From positions 1-15,103 of the forward strand of contig JAUWZC010000032.1 of assembly GCA_030615565.1 (NCBI GenBank): a stretch of DNA of 15,103 bases, written 5' to 3'. Position 1 is the first letter of the stretch, and each line of letters begins with the position of its first letter. Both the position numbers and the translations under genes were made by a program. This stretch comes from Desulfobacteraceae bacterium. GTDB taxonomy: Bacteria; Desulfobacterota; DSM-4660; Desulfatiglandales; B25-G16. This document shows, piece by piece, positions 1 to 5,817 of the stretch. Under the pieces are notes generated by a model. It was given only the letters and a program-made list of their open reading frames with translations. It was not told the DNA's origin and did not search any database.

Positions 1-704
1 TCCACGTACCCTTTTGAATATTTCCTCCAAGTTTCTGGAAGCAAATCTTTGACACCTAATTTTATAATCAAATATTTCCTTAGTTCATTCTTCTCCTTCC
101 TTTTGGTTGGTTTTAAACAATTCAGAATACAACCCATCAGCATATCACCTATCTGATTGACCTGATATTGCTCTAAGTCTGAAGGTATCTCCCTGACGTC
201 CTTTAGGGTGGGGACTTCCGAATCTGGCGAATACTTCCCAAACGGCAAACAAAACTCTTATTTCATCAGTTCGACAAATTCATCTCCGTTGCATCGTGTT
301 AACTTGTCCGCTAGTAATACAGCATTATAGACATTTTCAGTATTGTGGCTGATCAATAGTTCAGCAAATTTTTTATAAAGCCTAGCCTTTTTAATCTTTT
401 CTCTCTCCTTTCTTTTCCCGAATCTGTTTAAGTCAACGAGAGCTTGCTCAATCACGATACACCTAAACCAGCTGGTGCTTTCAAAGAATATGTCTATAGC
501 AGCCTTTGCAATCTTCAATTTGGTTTTATTGGTTACATAATTATATTTAATCTCTCTAAGCTTGCCATCTTTGGATAAATATTTGAATTGTTTCTTAACT
601 TCGGTGAATTTTCGGTGAAGAAATTTTGGATGTGGGTTAAACAGGGCAGAGAGCAAAAGATACTCATGCTCATTGTCATAGGATTCATCGAAGTAGATTA
701 ACAT
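1..704 (-). pseudogene. DUF3800 family protein, interrupted by an in-frame stop and cut by the window edge
   Basis: The first 148 codons (704 down to a TAA at 260-258) open with YFDES, the typical start of DUF3800 proteins, which are predicted to have an RNase H-like fold and often sit near phage and defence genes. After the TAA the same frame stays open for 85 more codons to the window edge. That second part contains LKDVREIPSDLEQYQVNQIG followed by DMLMGCI, which fits the C-terminal DUF3800 block (a serine/aspartate-rich turn, then Q..D.L.G). A single nonsense change therefore separates two halves of one domain. The ATG at 704 has no Shine-Dalgarno sequence. The gene is either dead or a sequencing error hides an intact one. 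The family assignment comes from motifs only; its biochemical activity is not established. Confidence 0.7.
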
Positions 705-774
705 TATAATTCAGAGATCGAATTTTTATTCTTGACAATTCTTCTGTGTTGCAAAAGCGTAAAAGTGAAACAAA

Positions 775-864
775 TTACGTACACGCTTTAAGCCTTTATT
801 TTGACGAGTTCTATCTTAGCTAAAAGCTAATGAAATTTATTCCAAAATCAGGTGAATGGTCAAG
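775..864 (+). repeat. 90-bp dispersed repeat, copy 1
   Basis: It aligns without gaps to 4846-4935, with 74 of 90 positions identical by hand count. The best kept ends are GTACACGCTTTAAG on the left and GGTGAATGGTCAAG on the right. No long open frame is shared by the two copies, so this is probably a non-coding element remnant. Confidence 0.8.
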
Positions 865-880
865 AAAAACAAGTAACGAT

Positions 881-910
881 GGGATTTGGGATAGAGGCAT
901 TGAGGGATTG
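881..910 (+). repeat. 30-bp G/A-rich repeat, copy 1
   Basis: It is identical over 30 of 30 bases to 1989-2018 and starts GGGATTTGGGATAGAGGCAT. The words GGCATT, TTGAGGGATTG and AGAGCAG are partly repeated again in 911-945, giving a decayed tandem. Confidence 0.85.
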
Positions 911-964
911 GGCATTTAGGAATTGAGGGATTGAGAGCAGAGAGCGTTGCGATTTTGGATTGAT

Positions 965-1017
965 GATTGCGCCCATGTTAAATCGGCTTTGCCGTTTCAC
1001 ATTCGTGAAAATTTAAC
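965..1017 (+). repeat. 53-bp three-way-junction repeat, copy 1
   Basis: It matches 7307-7359 at 51 of 53 positions. Outer arms GTTAAAT (977-983) and ATTTAAC (1011-1017) pair perfectly. Between them sit two hairpins that abut exactly: CGGC-TTT-GCCG (984-994) and TTTCAC-ATTC-GTGAAA (995-1010). No base at the junction is left unpaired. Confidence 0.85.
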
Positions 1018-1111
1018 AGGGCAAGGATTTTTAATTTGGGAAAAGCAAAAAGCAGAGGGGATTATGAGTTCAGGGTCAGGCATGCGTGGATTGCAGATAT
1101 AGTATCAGTTT

Positions 1112-1534
1112 TCACGATTCAGTCCCTTCACTCACGATTTCAAATCCCTGTTCTTCAAAATGCCTGTCAAATACAAAGACCTTTTCGACCTTGTAATGCC
1201 TCATTGTTACAAAGCTGACACAATCCACAAGGCTTAGCTTCCTCCGCCCAAGACTGAGCCAGAGTTCATAGGCAAGATTATGTATTGACCCCTCAATCCA
1301 CAGAACCTCTGCAAGGCTCAGCACATTTCGGTACCAGAGGTTCGCAGCCTCAAAGCCCAACCGGCTTTGCAATAGAGCCAGGGTCTCCACAATGACATAG
1401 TTGCTGGTAGTGAGATAAAAGTCTTTTTCCAGAAAGTATTTCCATAGCCCGGCTGCTTGCTCATAATTATTATCCGAACGGTCCATCAAAGCATAAAAGG
1501 CCGAGGTGTCCACAAATACCCTTTCACTTTCCAT
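1112..1534 (-). CDS. PIN-domain ribonuclease toxin (VapC-like)
   Basis: A 140-residue PIN-domain protein, the usual length for VapC-type toxins. These are Mg2+-dependent endoribonucleases that cut tRNA, rRNA or mRNA when their antitoxin is lost. The expected acidic metal ligands are visible: D9 in VDTSAF, E50 in VIVETLAL, D104 in LSLVDCVSF and D123 in VFVFDRHF, so the active site looks intact. Its ATG overlaps the last 11 bases of the upstream antitoxin gene (1524-1534), which implies translational coupling and co-transcription from the promoter near 1830-1857. The actual RNA target cannot be read from the sequence. The 3' side runs straight into repeat block 1 with no clear terminator. Confidence 0.9.
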   Translation of the reverse strand: MESERVFVDTSAFYALMDRSDNNYEQAAGLWKYFLEKDFYLTTSNYVIVETLALLQSRLGFEAANLWYRNVLSLAEVLWIEGSIHNLAYELWLSLGRRKLSLVDCVSFVTMRHYKVEKVFVFDRHFEEQGFEIVSEGTES

Positions 1535-1787
1535 GGCGAGCCTCTTCGCTGAAAGCCTCTGCTAAATAGTCGTCATGCCGCTCAGAAACGTCAGAAGCAT
1601 CCGACGAAAAGCGGCCAACAGCAGCAAGGGCCCTCTTCTTTTTGTCTTCAGGAAATCGTTCCTCGAGAGTACGGAAAAGGGCGACCCCTTCACGAATTAG
1701 TTGAGAAACAGACACGCCTCTTGCCCTGGCTTCTGCCCTCAGCCATTCAATCTGATCATCTTCCATTTGAATCTGTGTACGTATCAT
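1524..1787 (-). CDS. Ribbon-helix-helix antitoxin (CopG/VapB-type)
   Basis: An 87-residue protein directly upstream of and overlapping the PIN toxin gene. Residues 1-40 read as a ribbon-helix-helix DNA-binding domain: a short strand (MIRTQIQMED), then helix 1 (QIEWLRAEARARG) and helix 2 after VSVSQLIREGVALF. The C-terminal half is charged and probably wraps the toxin, as known for this class. The start is well supported by GGAGGT at 1794-1799, six bases before the ATG. By family precedent the antitoxin, alone or with toxin, should bind its own promoter; an 8-bp inverted repeat lies exactly there (1799-1832). Confidence 0.9.
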   Translation of the reverse strand: MIRTQIQMEDDQIEWLRAEARARGVSVSQLIREGVALFRTLEERFPEDKKKRALAAVGRFSSDASDVSERHDDYLAEAFSEEARHGK

Positions 1788-1798
1788 GAGAATACCTC

Positions 1799-1857
1799 CA
1801 TGATGTTATAGTGTAGTTATATATACATCATGATAACCTTTTTTTGGCCACTGTCAA
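1799..1857 (-). promoter_or_regulatory. Promoter and inverted-repeat operator of the RHH/PIN pair
   Basis: On the minus strand, TTGACA (1857-1852) is followed after 16 bp by TATCAT (1835-1830), a good sigma-70-type promoter. Perfect arms CATGATGT (1799-1806) and ACATCATG (1825-1832) flank an AT-rich centre. The distal arm covers the -10 box and the proximal arm overlaps the ribosome binding site. This is a natural place for antitoxin binding. Confidence 0.65.
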
Positions 1858-1933
1858 GCATAATGATCTCTATAGAAGGTCAGAAATCTCTCTGCCCGTG
1901 GGGCAAGCAAAGCTGAAAGCGTAGAGTAGAGCG

Positions 1934-1965
1934 CCCCGGTTAAATGGTCTTCGAATTTAACGGGG
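1934..1965 (+). repeat. Intergenic hairpin with GTTAAAT/ATTTAAC stem
   Basis: CCCCGGTTAAAT pairs with ATTTAACGGGG around the loop GGTCTTCGA, with one bulged G. The stem has the same 7-bp outer arms as the three-way-junction repeat. There is no T-run after it, so a terminator role is unlikely. Confidence 0.7.
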
Positions 1966-1988
1966 TAAACATAGGGCAGAGAGCGGAA

Positions 1989-2018
1989 GGGATTTGGGAT
2001 AGAGGCATTGAGGGATTG
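1989..2018 (+). repeat. 30-bp G/A-rich repeat, copy 2
   Basis: An exact copy of 881-910 in the same orientation, followed like copy 1 by TGAGAGCAG- or GAGAGCAG-type words. Confidence 0.85.
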
Positions 2019-2048
2019 AGAGCAGGGAAGCCGGAAGGCAGAGAGCGA

Positions 2049-2071
2049 AGGGCAGAGGGCAGAGGGCAGAG
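2049..2071 (+). repeat. AGGGCAG heptamer tandem
   Basis: Three perfect head-to-tail copies of AGGGCAG plus AG. Related words (GGGCAGAGAGC, AGGCAGAGAGCG, GGCGGAGGGCAGAAGGC) recur at 1973-1985, 2036-2047, 3533-3545 and 3796-3835, always purine-rich on the plus strand. Confidence 0.8.
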
Positions 2072-2116
2072 TGTCCCACGTTTGCGGTAAAATCATATTA
2101 TCTTAGTAAAATAATG

Positions 2117-2144
2117 TTGATTCTACTTTACTCATGAGTAAAAT
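2117..2144 (+). promoter_or_regulatory. Promoter and 16-bp palindrome before ATPase 1
   Basis: TTGATT (2117-2122), a 16-bp spacer and TAAAAT (2139-2144) form a plausible promoter. A perfect 16-bp palindrome, TTTACTCATGAGTAAA (2127-2142), fills the spacer and overlaps the -10 box. The word GTAAAAT recurs at 2087, 2106 and 2138. The implied leader is very short and carries no Shine-Dalgarno sequence. Confidence 0.5.
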
Positions 2145-2164
2145 CGTGTTATATCTATTTCACT

Positions 2165-3304
2165 ATGAGAAAAATAGTCATACGATACATAAAAAAATCG
2201 GTCGAAAACGACCTTTTTGATAGAATGGTTTTTATTGGCGGGCCACGACAGGTCGGTAAAACGACCTTTGCATTATCTTTTTTGCCTGATTCAAATGAAC
2301 GTCACCCCGCGTATCTGAACTGGGATGACATTTTTAACCGATCAGCGATCCTAAAAGGTGAATTGCCTCCAAACCAAAAATATATCGTGCTTGATGAGAT
2401 ACATAAATTTGCCGGATGGCGTAATCTGGTAAAGGGATTCTATGACACAAACAAATCTAAAATATCTTTTATAATTACCGGGTCAGCACGGTTGGATTAT
2501 TACAGCAAAGGTGGGGATTCTCTTCAGGGAAGGTACCATTATTACCGTCTTCACCCTTTCTCTTTGCAGGAAATAAATACCACTCCTACAAGAGATGATA
2601 TCGAGATGTTGTTAAAATTCGGGGGTTTTCCAGAACCCTGCTTGAGATCAGAAGAGAGATTCTGGAGAAGATGGCAAAGAGAAAGAACGCAAAGGGTTAT
2701 ATATGAAGATATCAGGGATCTGGAAAATATCAAAGAGATAAGCCTGCTTGAAATGCTGGCAGAAGAACTTCCCAACCGGATAGGTTCACCTCTGTCGGTA
2801 AAGAAATTGAAAGAACTGTTACAGGTAGCCCATGAGACTGTTGAGCGCTGGCTGAATATTTTTGAAAGGATGTACTACTGTTTTCGCATATCCCCCTATG
2901 GTCCTTCTAAAGTCCGGGCAGTGAAAAAGGAACGGAAACTCTATTTATGGGACTGGTCCTTGGTTCCTGATTCTGGTCCAAGATTTGAGAATTTTATTGC
3001 ATCACAACTCCTGAAATATTGTCACTTCATGGAAGACACCGAAGGTTTTCGTATGGACTTACGGTTTCTTCGTGATACAGACAAAAGGGAGGTAGATTTT
3101 GTTGTTTTGAAAAATGACGTTCCGTTATTTGCCGTTGAATGTAAGACTGGGGAAAAAACTGTAAACCCCTCCCTTTTTTATTTTAAACAGCGAACTGAAA
3201 TTCCAAGCTTTTACCAGGTGCATACTGGCAAAAAGGATTATGAGAAGAATGGATTAAGAATGATTCCCGCTCATAAATTTTGTAAAGAACTTCATATGCC
3301 GTAG
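2165..3304 (+). CDS. DUF4143-type AAA ATPase 1
   Basis: A 379-residue single-domain ATPase of the AAA_14/DUF4143 family, whose cellular role is not established. Order of parts: Walker A GGPRQVGKTT (25-34), Walker B YIVLDEIHKF with D77/E78, a sensor-like ITGSARLD (104-111), a winged-helix-like segment (about 205-240) and a C-terminal DUF4143 region. The last shows a PD-(D/E)xK-like pattern, D311 in REVDFVV and E325-x-K327 in FAVECK, so a nuclease-like fold is plausible but activity is an inference. The start at 2165 is the first ATG after the palindromic promoter; no ribosome binding site is visible. It stands alone between two repeat blocks. A second, clearly divergent member of exactly the same length lies at 5940-7079. 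Confidence 0.9.
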   Translation: MRKIVIRYIKKSVENDLFDRMVFIGGPRQVGKTTFALSFLPDSNERHPAYLNWDDIFNRSAILKGELPPNQKYIVLDEIHKFAGWRNLVKGFYDTNKSKISFIITGSARLDYYSKGGDSLQGRYHYYRLHPFSLQEINTTPTRDDIEMLLKFGGFPEPCLRSEERFWRRWQRERTQRVIYEDIRDLENIKEISLLEMLAEELPNRIGSPLSVKKLKELLQVAHETVERWLNIFERMYYCFRISPYGPSKVRAVKKERKLYLWDWSLVPDSGPRFENFIASQLLKYCHFMEDTEGFRMDLRFLRDTDKREVDFVVLKNDVPLFAVECKTGEKTVNPSLFYFKQRTEIPSFYQVHTGKKDYEKNGLRMIPAHKFCKELHMP

Positions 3305-3401
3305 TTTGGGATTTTACACCCCGCCGGAACAACTTCAATTATTCTCAGAGGGGAGGCCAAGTAAGTTCATAGCTGATAGCTCCCCAGTGAAATACACCTC
3401 A

Positions 3402-3426
3402 GTTAAATAGTCCTCCAGGGTTTAAC
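3402..3426 (+). repeat. Hairpin with GTTAAA/TTTAAC stem
   Basis: GTTAAA (3402-3407) and TTTAAC (3421-3426) are perfect arms around a 13-base loop. The right arm is followed by CCCCAG, which leads into the next hairpin. Confidence 0.55.
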
Positions 3427-3463
3427 CCCAGCTTAACACCCGGAGGGTACCCGGTTCAACGGG
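3425..3463 (+). repeat. 39-bp GGGTACCC hairpin repeat, copy 1
   Basis: It differs from 3733-3771 at only two places in the left arm. The core ACCCGGAGGGT can fold as ACCC-GGA-GGGT and holds a GGGTACCC palindrome. The left arm CTTAAC no longer fully matches GTTCAAC on the right, so this copy looks partly decayed. Confidence 0.75.
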
Positions 3464-3660
3464 TCACCGCGCTGCGGCATCTTCGACCCCGAGGGGCGGG
3501 ATAAAAATTTAACTGGGTAAACATAGAGCATGGGGCAGAGAGAAGAAAGAATTTGGGATTTTGGCCCAGTGAAATAGCTATAAATTCAACCCAGTACGAT
3601 AATGCTGACCTACCTCGGTTAAGTAGTCTATGCTATTTAATGTGGTAGAAATTTCACGGG

Positions 3661-3706
3661 CCAGGGATTTGAGATTTTTGATTTTTAATTTGGGAAAAGC
3701 AAAGAG
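3661..3706 (+). repeat. TTTGGGAAAAGCAAA string, copy 2
   Basis: The pattern GGATTT, one or more ATTTTT(G) words, then ATTTGGGAAAAGCAAA is shared with 1021-1050 and 5818-5858. All three copies are in the same orientation and lie next to a stem-loop module. Confidence 0.65.
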
Positions 3707-3711
3707 CCCCA

Positions 3712-3734
3712 GTGGAATATGCTTCGCATTCCAC
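3712..3734 (+). repeat. Hairpin with GTGGAAT/ATTCCAC stem
   Basis: Perfect 7-bp arms GTGGAAT (3712-3718) and ATTCCAC (3728-3734) around ATGCTTCGC. It is flanked by CCCCA on the left and CCCAG on the right. Compared with the GTTAAAT/ATTTAAC stems, two base pairs have changed together on both arms. Confidence 0.75.
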
Positions 3735-3771
3735 CCCAGTTGAACACCCGGAGGGTACCCGGTTCAACGGG
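3733..3771 (+). repeat. 39-bp GGGTACCC hairpin repeat, copy 2
   Basis: Full stem: GTTGAAC (3739-3745) pairs with GTTCAAC (3762-3768), with the inner hairpin ACCC-GGA-GGGT. This is the better preserved partner of 3425-3463. Confidence 0.8.
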
Positions 3772-4006
3772 GCGGGCGCGGTAAGCATAGTGCATAGAGC
3801 AAAGGGCAGTGGCCGGAAGGCGGAGGGCAGAAGGCTTAAAGCTCACAGCTCAAGGCGAAAAGGCTAAGGGCACAGGGGTGTATATACCCTATGTGCTCAG
3901 CTCAGCAGGTGTGATCATGCTTCTTTCTGGGAGCCTTGTGTCGAAAAACCTTGATCTCTTTTGGAAGTTAGGGCATTCTCTAGAAAAAAACAGAGAGGTG
4001 GAACCA

Positions 4007-4672
4007 ATGCCAGTGATAACCATATCCAGAGAAATCTACAGCGAGGGCAGCTATATCGGTGAAAAGGTTGCAGAGGCCCTTGGCTACCATTTCGTGGACA
4101 AAAGCACGATGGAAAAGGTGTTTGCAGAGCACAGCATTGTTCAATTAAGTGAGGTGTGCAAATCTGAACCGGGCTTTTGGGCACGCTTTGACGACATGAG
4201 GGCGACAACGATCAAGTTTTTAAAACAGGTCATTCTTGCCCTGGCCCGCCACGGCGAGATGGTGATCGTAGGCCGGGGTGCCTTTGCCATGTTGGGTACC
4301 TTTGCGGACGTGCTGAACGTGCGGGTACAATCCCCTTTCCTTATGAGGGTACGACGAGCTATGGAAAAGGAGAGAATAGCAGACCATGCCAGGGCCGAGG
4401 CATTGCTTAAGGAGTGGGATAGAGAGCGTGACGCCTTTGTCAAATCTTTTTACGATATTCGGTGGGTCGATGCAGCAGCGGCCAGCGCTTTTGACCTGGT
4501 GATTAACACCGACAAGGTATCCCCGGATGTGGCGGTTGCCTGGCTGATCCAGGCGCTCACAGGCCTGAAGGAGAGAAAACCGGATAGGAAATTTACTACC
4601 AGTACCATAGAGGTGGACACCGCCTTGGCCAACACCGTTTCCGAAGTGTTGGGCTGTCATGTCACCCATTAA
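4007..4672 (+). CDS. Cytidylate kinase-like family protein
   Basis: A 221-residue protein matching the cytidylate kinase-like family (Cytidylate_kin2), predicted cytosolic nucleotide kinases of uncertain substrate. Visible hallmarks: VITISREI at residues 3-10, followed by G14-S15..G18 and VAEALGYHFVDK; VIVGRGAF at 87-94; arginines in RVRRAMEKER (114-123); WDRERDAFVKSFYDIRW (137-153); and FDLVINTDK (162-170). The N-terminal loop reads YSEGSYIG where relatives usually have a glycine-richer GSGG-type loop, so phosphate binding may be altered. The start at 4007 is chosen because GAGGTGG lies just upstream (3995-4001) and conserved sequence begins at once; the open frame to 3809 runs into repeats. 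The gene is isolated, with repeat blocks on both sides. Confidence 0.85.
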   Translation: MPVITISREIYSEGSYIGEKVAEALGYHFVDKSTMEKVFAEHSIVQLSEVCKSEPGFWARFDDMRATTIKFLKQVILALARHGEMVIVGRGAFAMLGTFADVLNVRVQSPFLMRVRRAMEKERIADHARAEALLKEWDRERDAFVKSFYDIRWVDAAAASAFDLVINTDKVSPDVAVAWLIQALTGLKERKPDRKFTTSTIEVDTALANTVSEVLGCHVTH

Positions 4673-4712
4673 CTCTGTAATAGATGACCACCCATTAAAA
4701 GGGCCTCTGTCA

Positions 4713-4754
4713 AGGAAAAAACTTCCCCTCGGCAAGGGAAAAAGGCTTTTTCCT
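4713..4754 (+). terminator. Possible terminator hairpin of the kinase-like gene
   Basis: AGGAAAAA (4713-4720) pairs with TTTTTCCT (4747-4754), enclosing a second complementary pair of words, TTCCC and GGGAA. It lies 40 bp after the stop codon. The outer stem is A/T-heavy and no long T-run follows, so the call is weak. Confidence 0.35.
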
Positions 4755-4845
4755 CGCATAGAATAGGCATGCTGATCTCCCTCCATAGCTCACAAGATTT
4801 TTGCCATTGCCGTACAAGAAAAGGGGACATAGGTTCTGAGACAAC

Positions 4846-4935
4846 TTATGTACACGCTTTAAGTCTTTATTTTAACAAGTTCCATCTTCGCTAGAAACAA
4901 ATAAAATTTAGCTTAAAATATGGTGAATGGTCAAG
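4846..4935 (+). repeat. 90-bp dispersed repeat, copy 2
   Basis: The ungapped partner of 775-864 at about 82 percent identity. The differences cluster in the middle (positions 41-72 of the repeat), while the last 14 bases are identical. Confidence 0.8.
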
Positions 4936-4999
4936 CGGTTTACTGTCCCTATATTCTCCCTAAATATTTTTATCTGAACAAGAGTAATAGCAGGTGTTT

Positions 5000-5419
5000 T
5001 TACAGCTCTCCTGAAAATTGGGATGGGGTAAGGATCCTTAGTTTGCCATAGGGTTTAAGGTCAAGAAGGTGCTGGTCGCCAGAAATGATTATATTTGCGT
5101 TGCCAGCCTCAGCACAGCGGATAAATTTGTCATCTGAAGGGTCATCTTGAACAATGACTTTTCCAGGTTTGATTGTTGCAGTCTTAAAATAAGGCAATAT
5201 TTCGTGATATAGAAGAAAATCGATCTCCTTCTCGGACAATTTGAACTTTGGATAGGCTAAGACCCGAATATATTCTTCGATTATTTCCTTGCAAACTATA
5301 GGTCGAATACGACCACTTTTCCATAAAGGGATAAGCTCGCCTGGCGTGCCTTCAAATAAAAGAGCGGAAACGACTATGTTCGTATCAATGACTACTCTCC
5401 TTACTTTGACCTTGCCCAT
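5000..5419 (-). CDS. PIN-domain toxin of the COG1569 type
   Basis: A 139-residue PIN-domain protein of the group annotated as putative toxin component of a toxin-antitoxin system. The expected acidic residues are present: D12 in VVIDTNIVVSALL, E48/E49 in EIIEEYIRVL, D96/D97 in DDPSDDKFIRCA and D115 in IIISGDQHLL. The DDPSDDKF and SGDxHLL motifs are the signature of this subgroup and set it apart from the VapC-like toxin at 1112-1534. Its start overlaps the last 19 bases of the antitoxin gene (5401-5419), so the two are translated together. RNA cleavage is known for related PIN toxins and is inferred here. Confidence 0.88.
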   Translation of the reverse strand: MGKVKVRRVVIDTNIVVSALLFEGTPGELIPLWKSGRIRPIVCKEIIEEYIRVLAYPKFKLSEKEIDFLLYHEILPYFKTATIKPGKVIVQDDPSDDKFIRCAEAGNANIIISGDQHLLDLKPYGKLRILTPSQFSGEL

Positions 5420-5628
5420 TTTATTGCTTCAGCCACACAGTCTTCCTTAAGACCGAGCTTATTGATGTTTGATCTGATTTGCCCCAGATCAGTATCATAA
5501 AATCTCAAGGGTTTCAGTAATACGATGCCATTATCCAGTTCAACATCAAAATACCTTGCATCTGGTATTTGGTCGATAATTTTCTTGGGAATGGTAATCT
5601 GATTTTTGGTAGTAATCTTGGCGAGCAT
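5401..5628 (-). CDS. AbrB/MazE-fold antitoxin
   Basis: A 75-residue protein with the swapped-hairpin AbrB signature at its N-terminus: AKITTKNQITIPKKIIDQI (residues 3-21), then an acidic strand and VLLKPL. In such pairs this domain binds DNA, while the C-terminal helix (about 45-75) inhibits the PIN toxin. GGAGGT at 5640-5635, six bases before the ATG, supports the start. The overlap with the toxin gene and the inverted repeat around the promoter (5661-5697) support an autoregulated toxin-antitoxin operon. Confidence 0.88.
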   Translation of the reverse strand: MLAKITTKNQITIPKKIIDQIPDARYFDVELDNGIVLLKPLRFYDTDLGQIRSNINKLGLKEDCVAEAIKWARSK

Positions 5629-5660
5629 CTCCTTACCTCCTTACTTCCTGTATTCCATAC

Positions 5661-5697
5661 ATTATATTCCCACAATTGTAAAAGTCAATATACAATT
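5661..5697 (-). promoter_or_regulatory. Promoter and operator of the AbrB/PIN pair
   Basis: On the minus strand, TTGACT (5688-5683), a 16-bp spacer and a perfect TATAAT (5666-5661). Inverted arms AATTGTA (5674-5680) and TACAATT (5691-5697) flank the -35 box, a likely antitoxin-binding site. The predicted start of transcription is close to 5654. Confidence 0.7.
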
Positions 5698-5759
5698 TTA
5701 ACCCTATCTAAAAAATGAGTTCAGATGAATCTTTAGCAGGGCGGCCGGGGCAGGCCTCA

Positions 5760-5783
5760 GTGAAACAGTAAAAGGCATTTCAC
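5760..5783 (+). repeat. Hairpin with GTGAAA/TTTCAC stem
   Basis: GTGAAA (5760-5765) and TTTCAC (5778-5783) pair perfectly around a 12-base loop. The stem is equivalent to the inner TTTCAC/GTGAAA hairpin of the three-way-junction repeat, turned inside out. Confidence 0.6.
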
Positions 5784-5817
5784 CCTGGTACGATAGTGCC
5801 TCCCTACAGGACGGGCG

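Larger units (their letters stand above)
705..1111. other. Repeat-rich intergenic block 1
   Basis: This is 407 bp without a convincing gene, between the 5' end of the DUF3800 gene and the 3' end of the PIN toxin. It holds, in order, a 90-bp dispersed repeat (775-864), a 30-bp repeat (881-910), a partial tandem of the same words (911-945), a 53-bp three-way-junction repeat (965-1017) and a G/A-rich string around TTTGGGAAAAGCAAA. A short open frame at 1036-1218 runs out of these repeats into the antisense of the toxin gene and is not credible. Confidence 0.8.
1858..2086. other. Repeat-rich intergenic block 2
   Basis: Together with the two flanking promoters this fills the 377-bp gap between the RHH/PIN pair and the first ATPase. 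It contains the hairpin at 1934-1965, the second copy of the 30-bp repeat at 1989-2018 and a 7-bp tandem at 2049-2071. An 80-codon minus-strand frame across it (1854-2096) consists of the repeats themselves and is rejected as a gene. Confidence 0.75.
3305..4006. other. Repeat-rich intergenic block 3
   Basis: About 700 bp between ATPase 1 and the kinase-like gene, made almost wholly of repeat modules: hairpins at 3402-3426, 3425-3463, 3712-3734 and 3733-3771, chimeric or decayed hairpin parts near 3568-3590 and 3617-3635, and G/A strings at 3529-3545, 3661-3706 and 3796-3835. An open frame extends the kinase-like gene upstream to 3809 but starts inside these repeats, so it is not taken as coding. 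Confidence 0.75.
4673..4999. other. Intergenic block 4 with dispersed repeat
   Basis: 327 bp between the convergent kinase-like gene and AbrB/PIN pair. It holds a possible terminator (4713-4754) and the second 90-bp repeat copy (4846-4935). That copy is bracketed by GGGGACA (4823-4829) and TGTCCCT (4944-4950), short inverted ends that may mark a roughly 128-bp non-autonomous element. Long minus-strand frames here are shadows of the kinase-like gene. Confidence 0.6.

Noticed and set aside
703..708. Perfect TATAAT on the minus strand at the DUF3800 start
   Set aside because: It overlaps the ATG codon, and no -35 box lies at the right distance, so it is not taken as the promoter.
2036..2071. 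Short tandem array considered as a CRISPR
   Set aside because: The repeat unit is only 7 bp with no spacers, and no cas gene is present in the window.
1854..2096. 80-codon minus-strand open frame
   Set aside because: It is made of the hairpin and G/A repeat modules that recur elsewhere, with no ribosome binding site and no protein-like pattern.
3809..4006. Upstream extension of the kinase-like gene with a hydrophobic stretch
   Set aside because: It begins inside repeat strings, and conserved sequence and a ribosome binding site coincide at 4007. A genuine 66-residue leader is unlikely.
4220..4786. 188-codon minus-strand open frame opposite the kinase-like gene
   Set aside because: The plus strand encodes a recognisable conserved family across the same bases; the antisense product has no recognisable domain.
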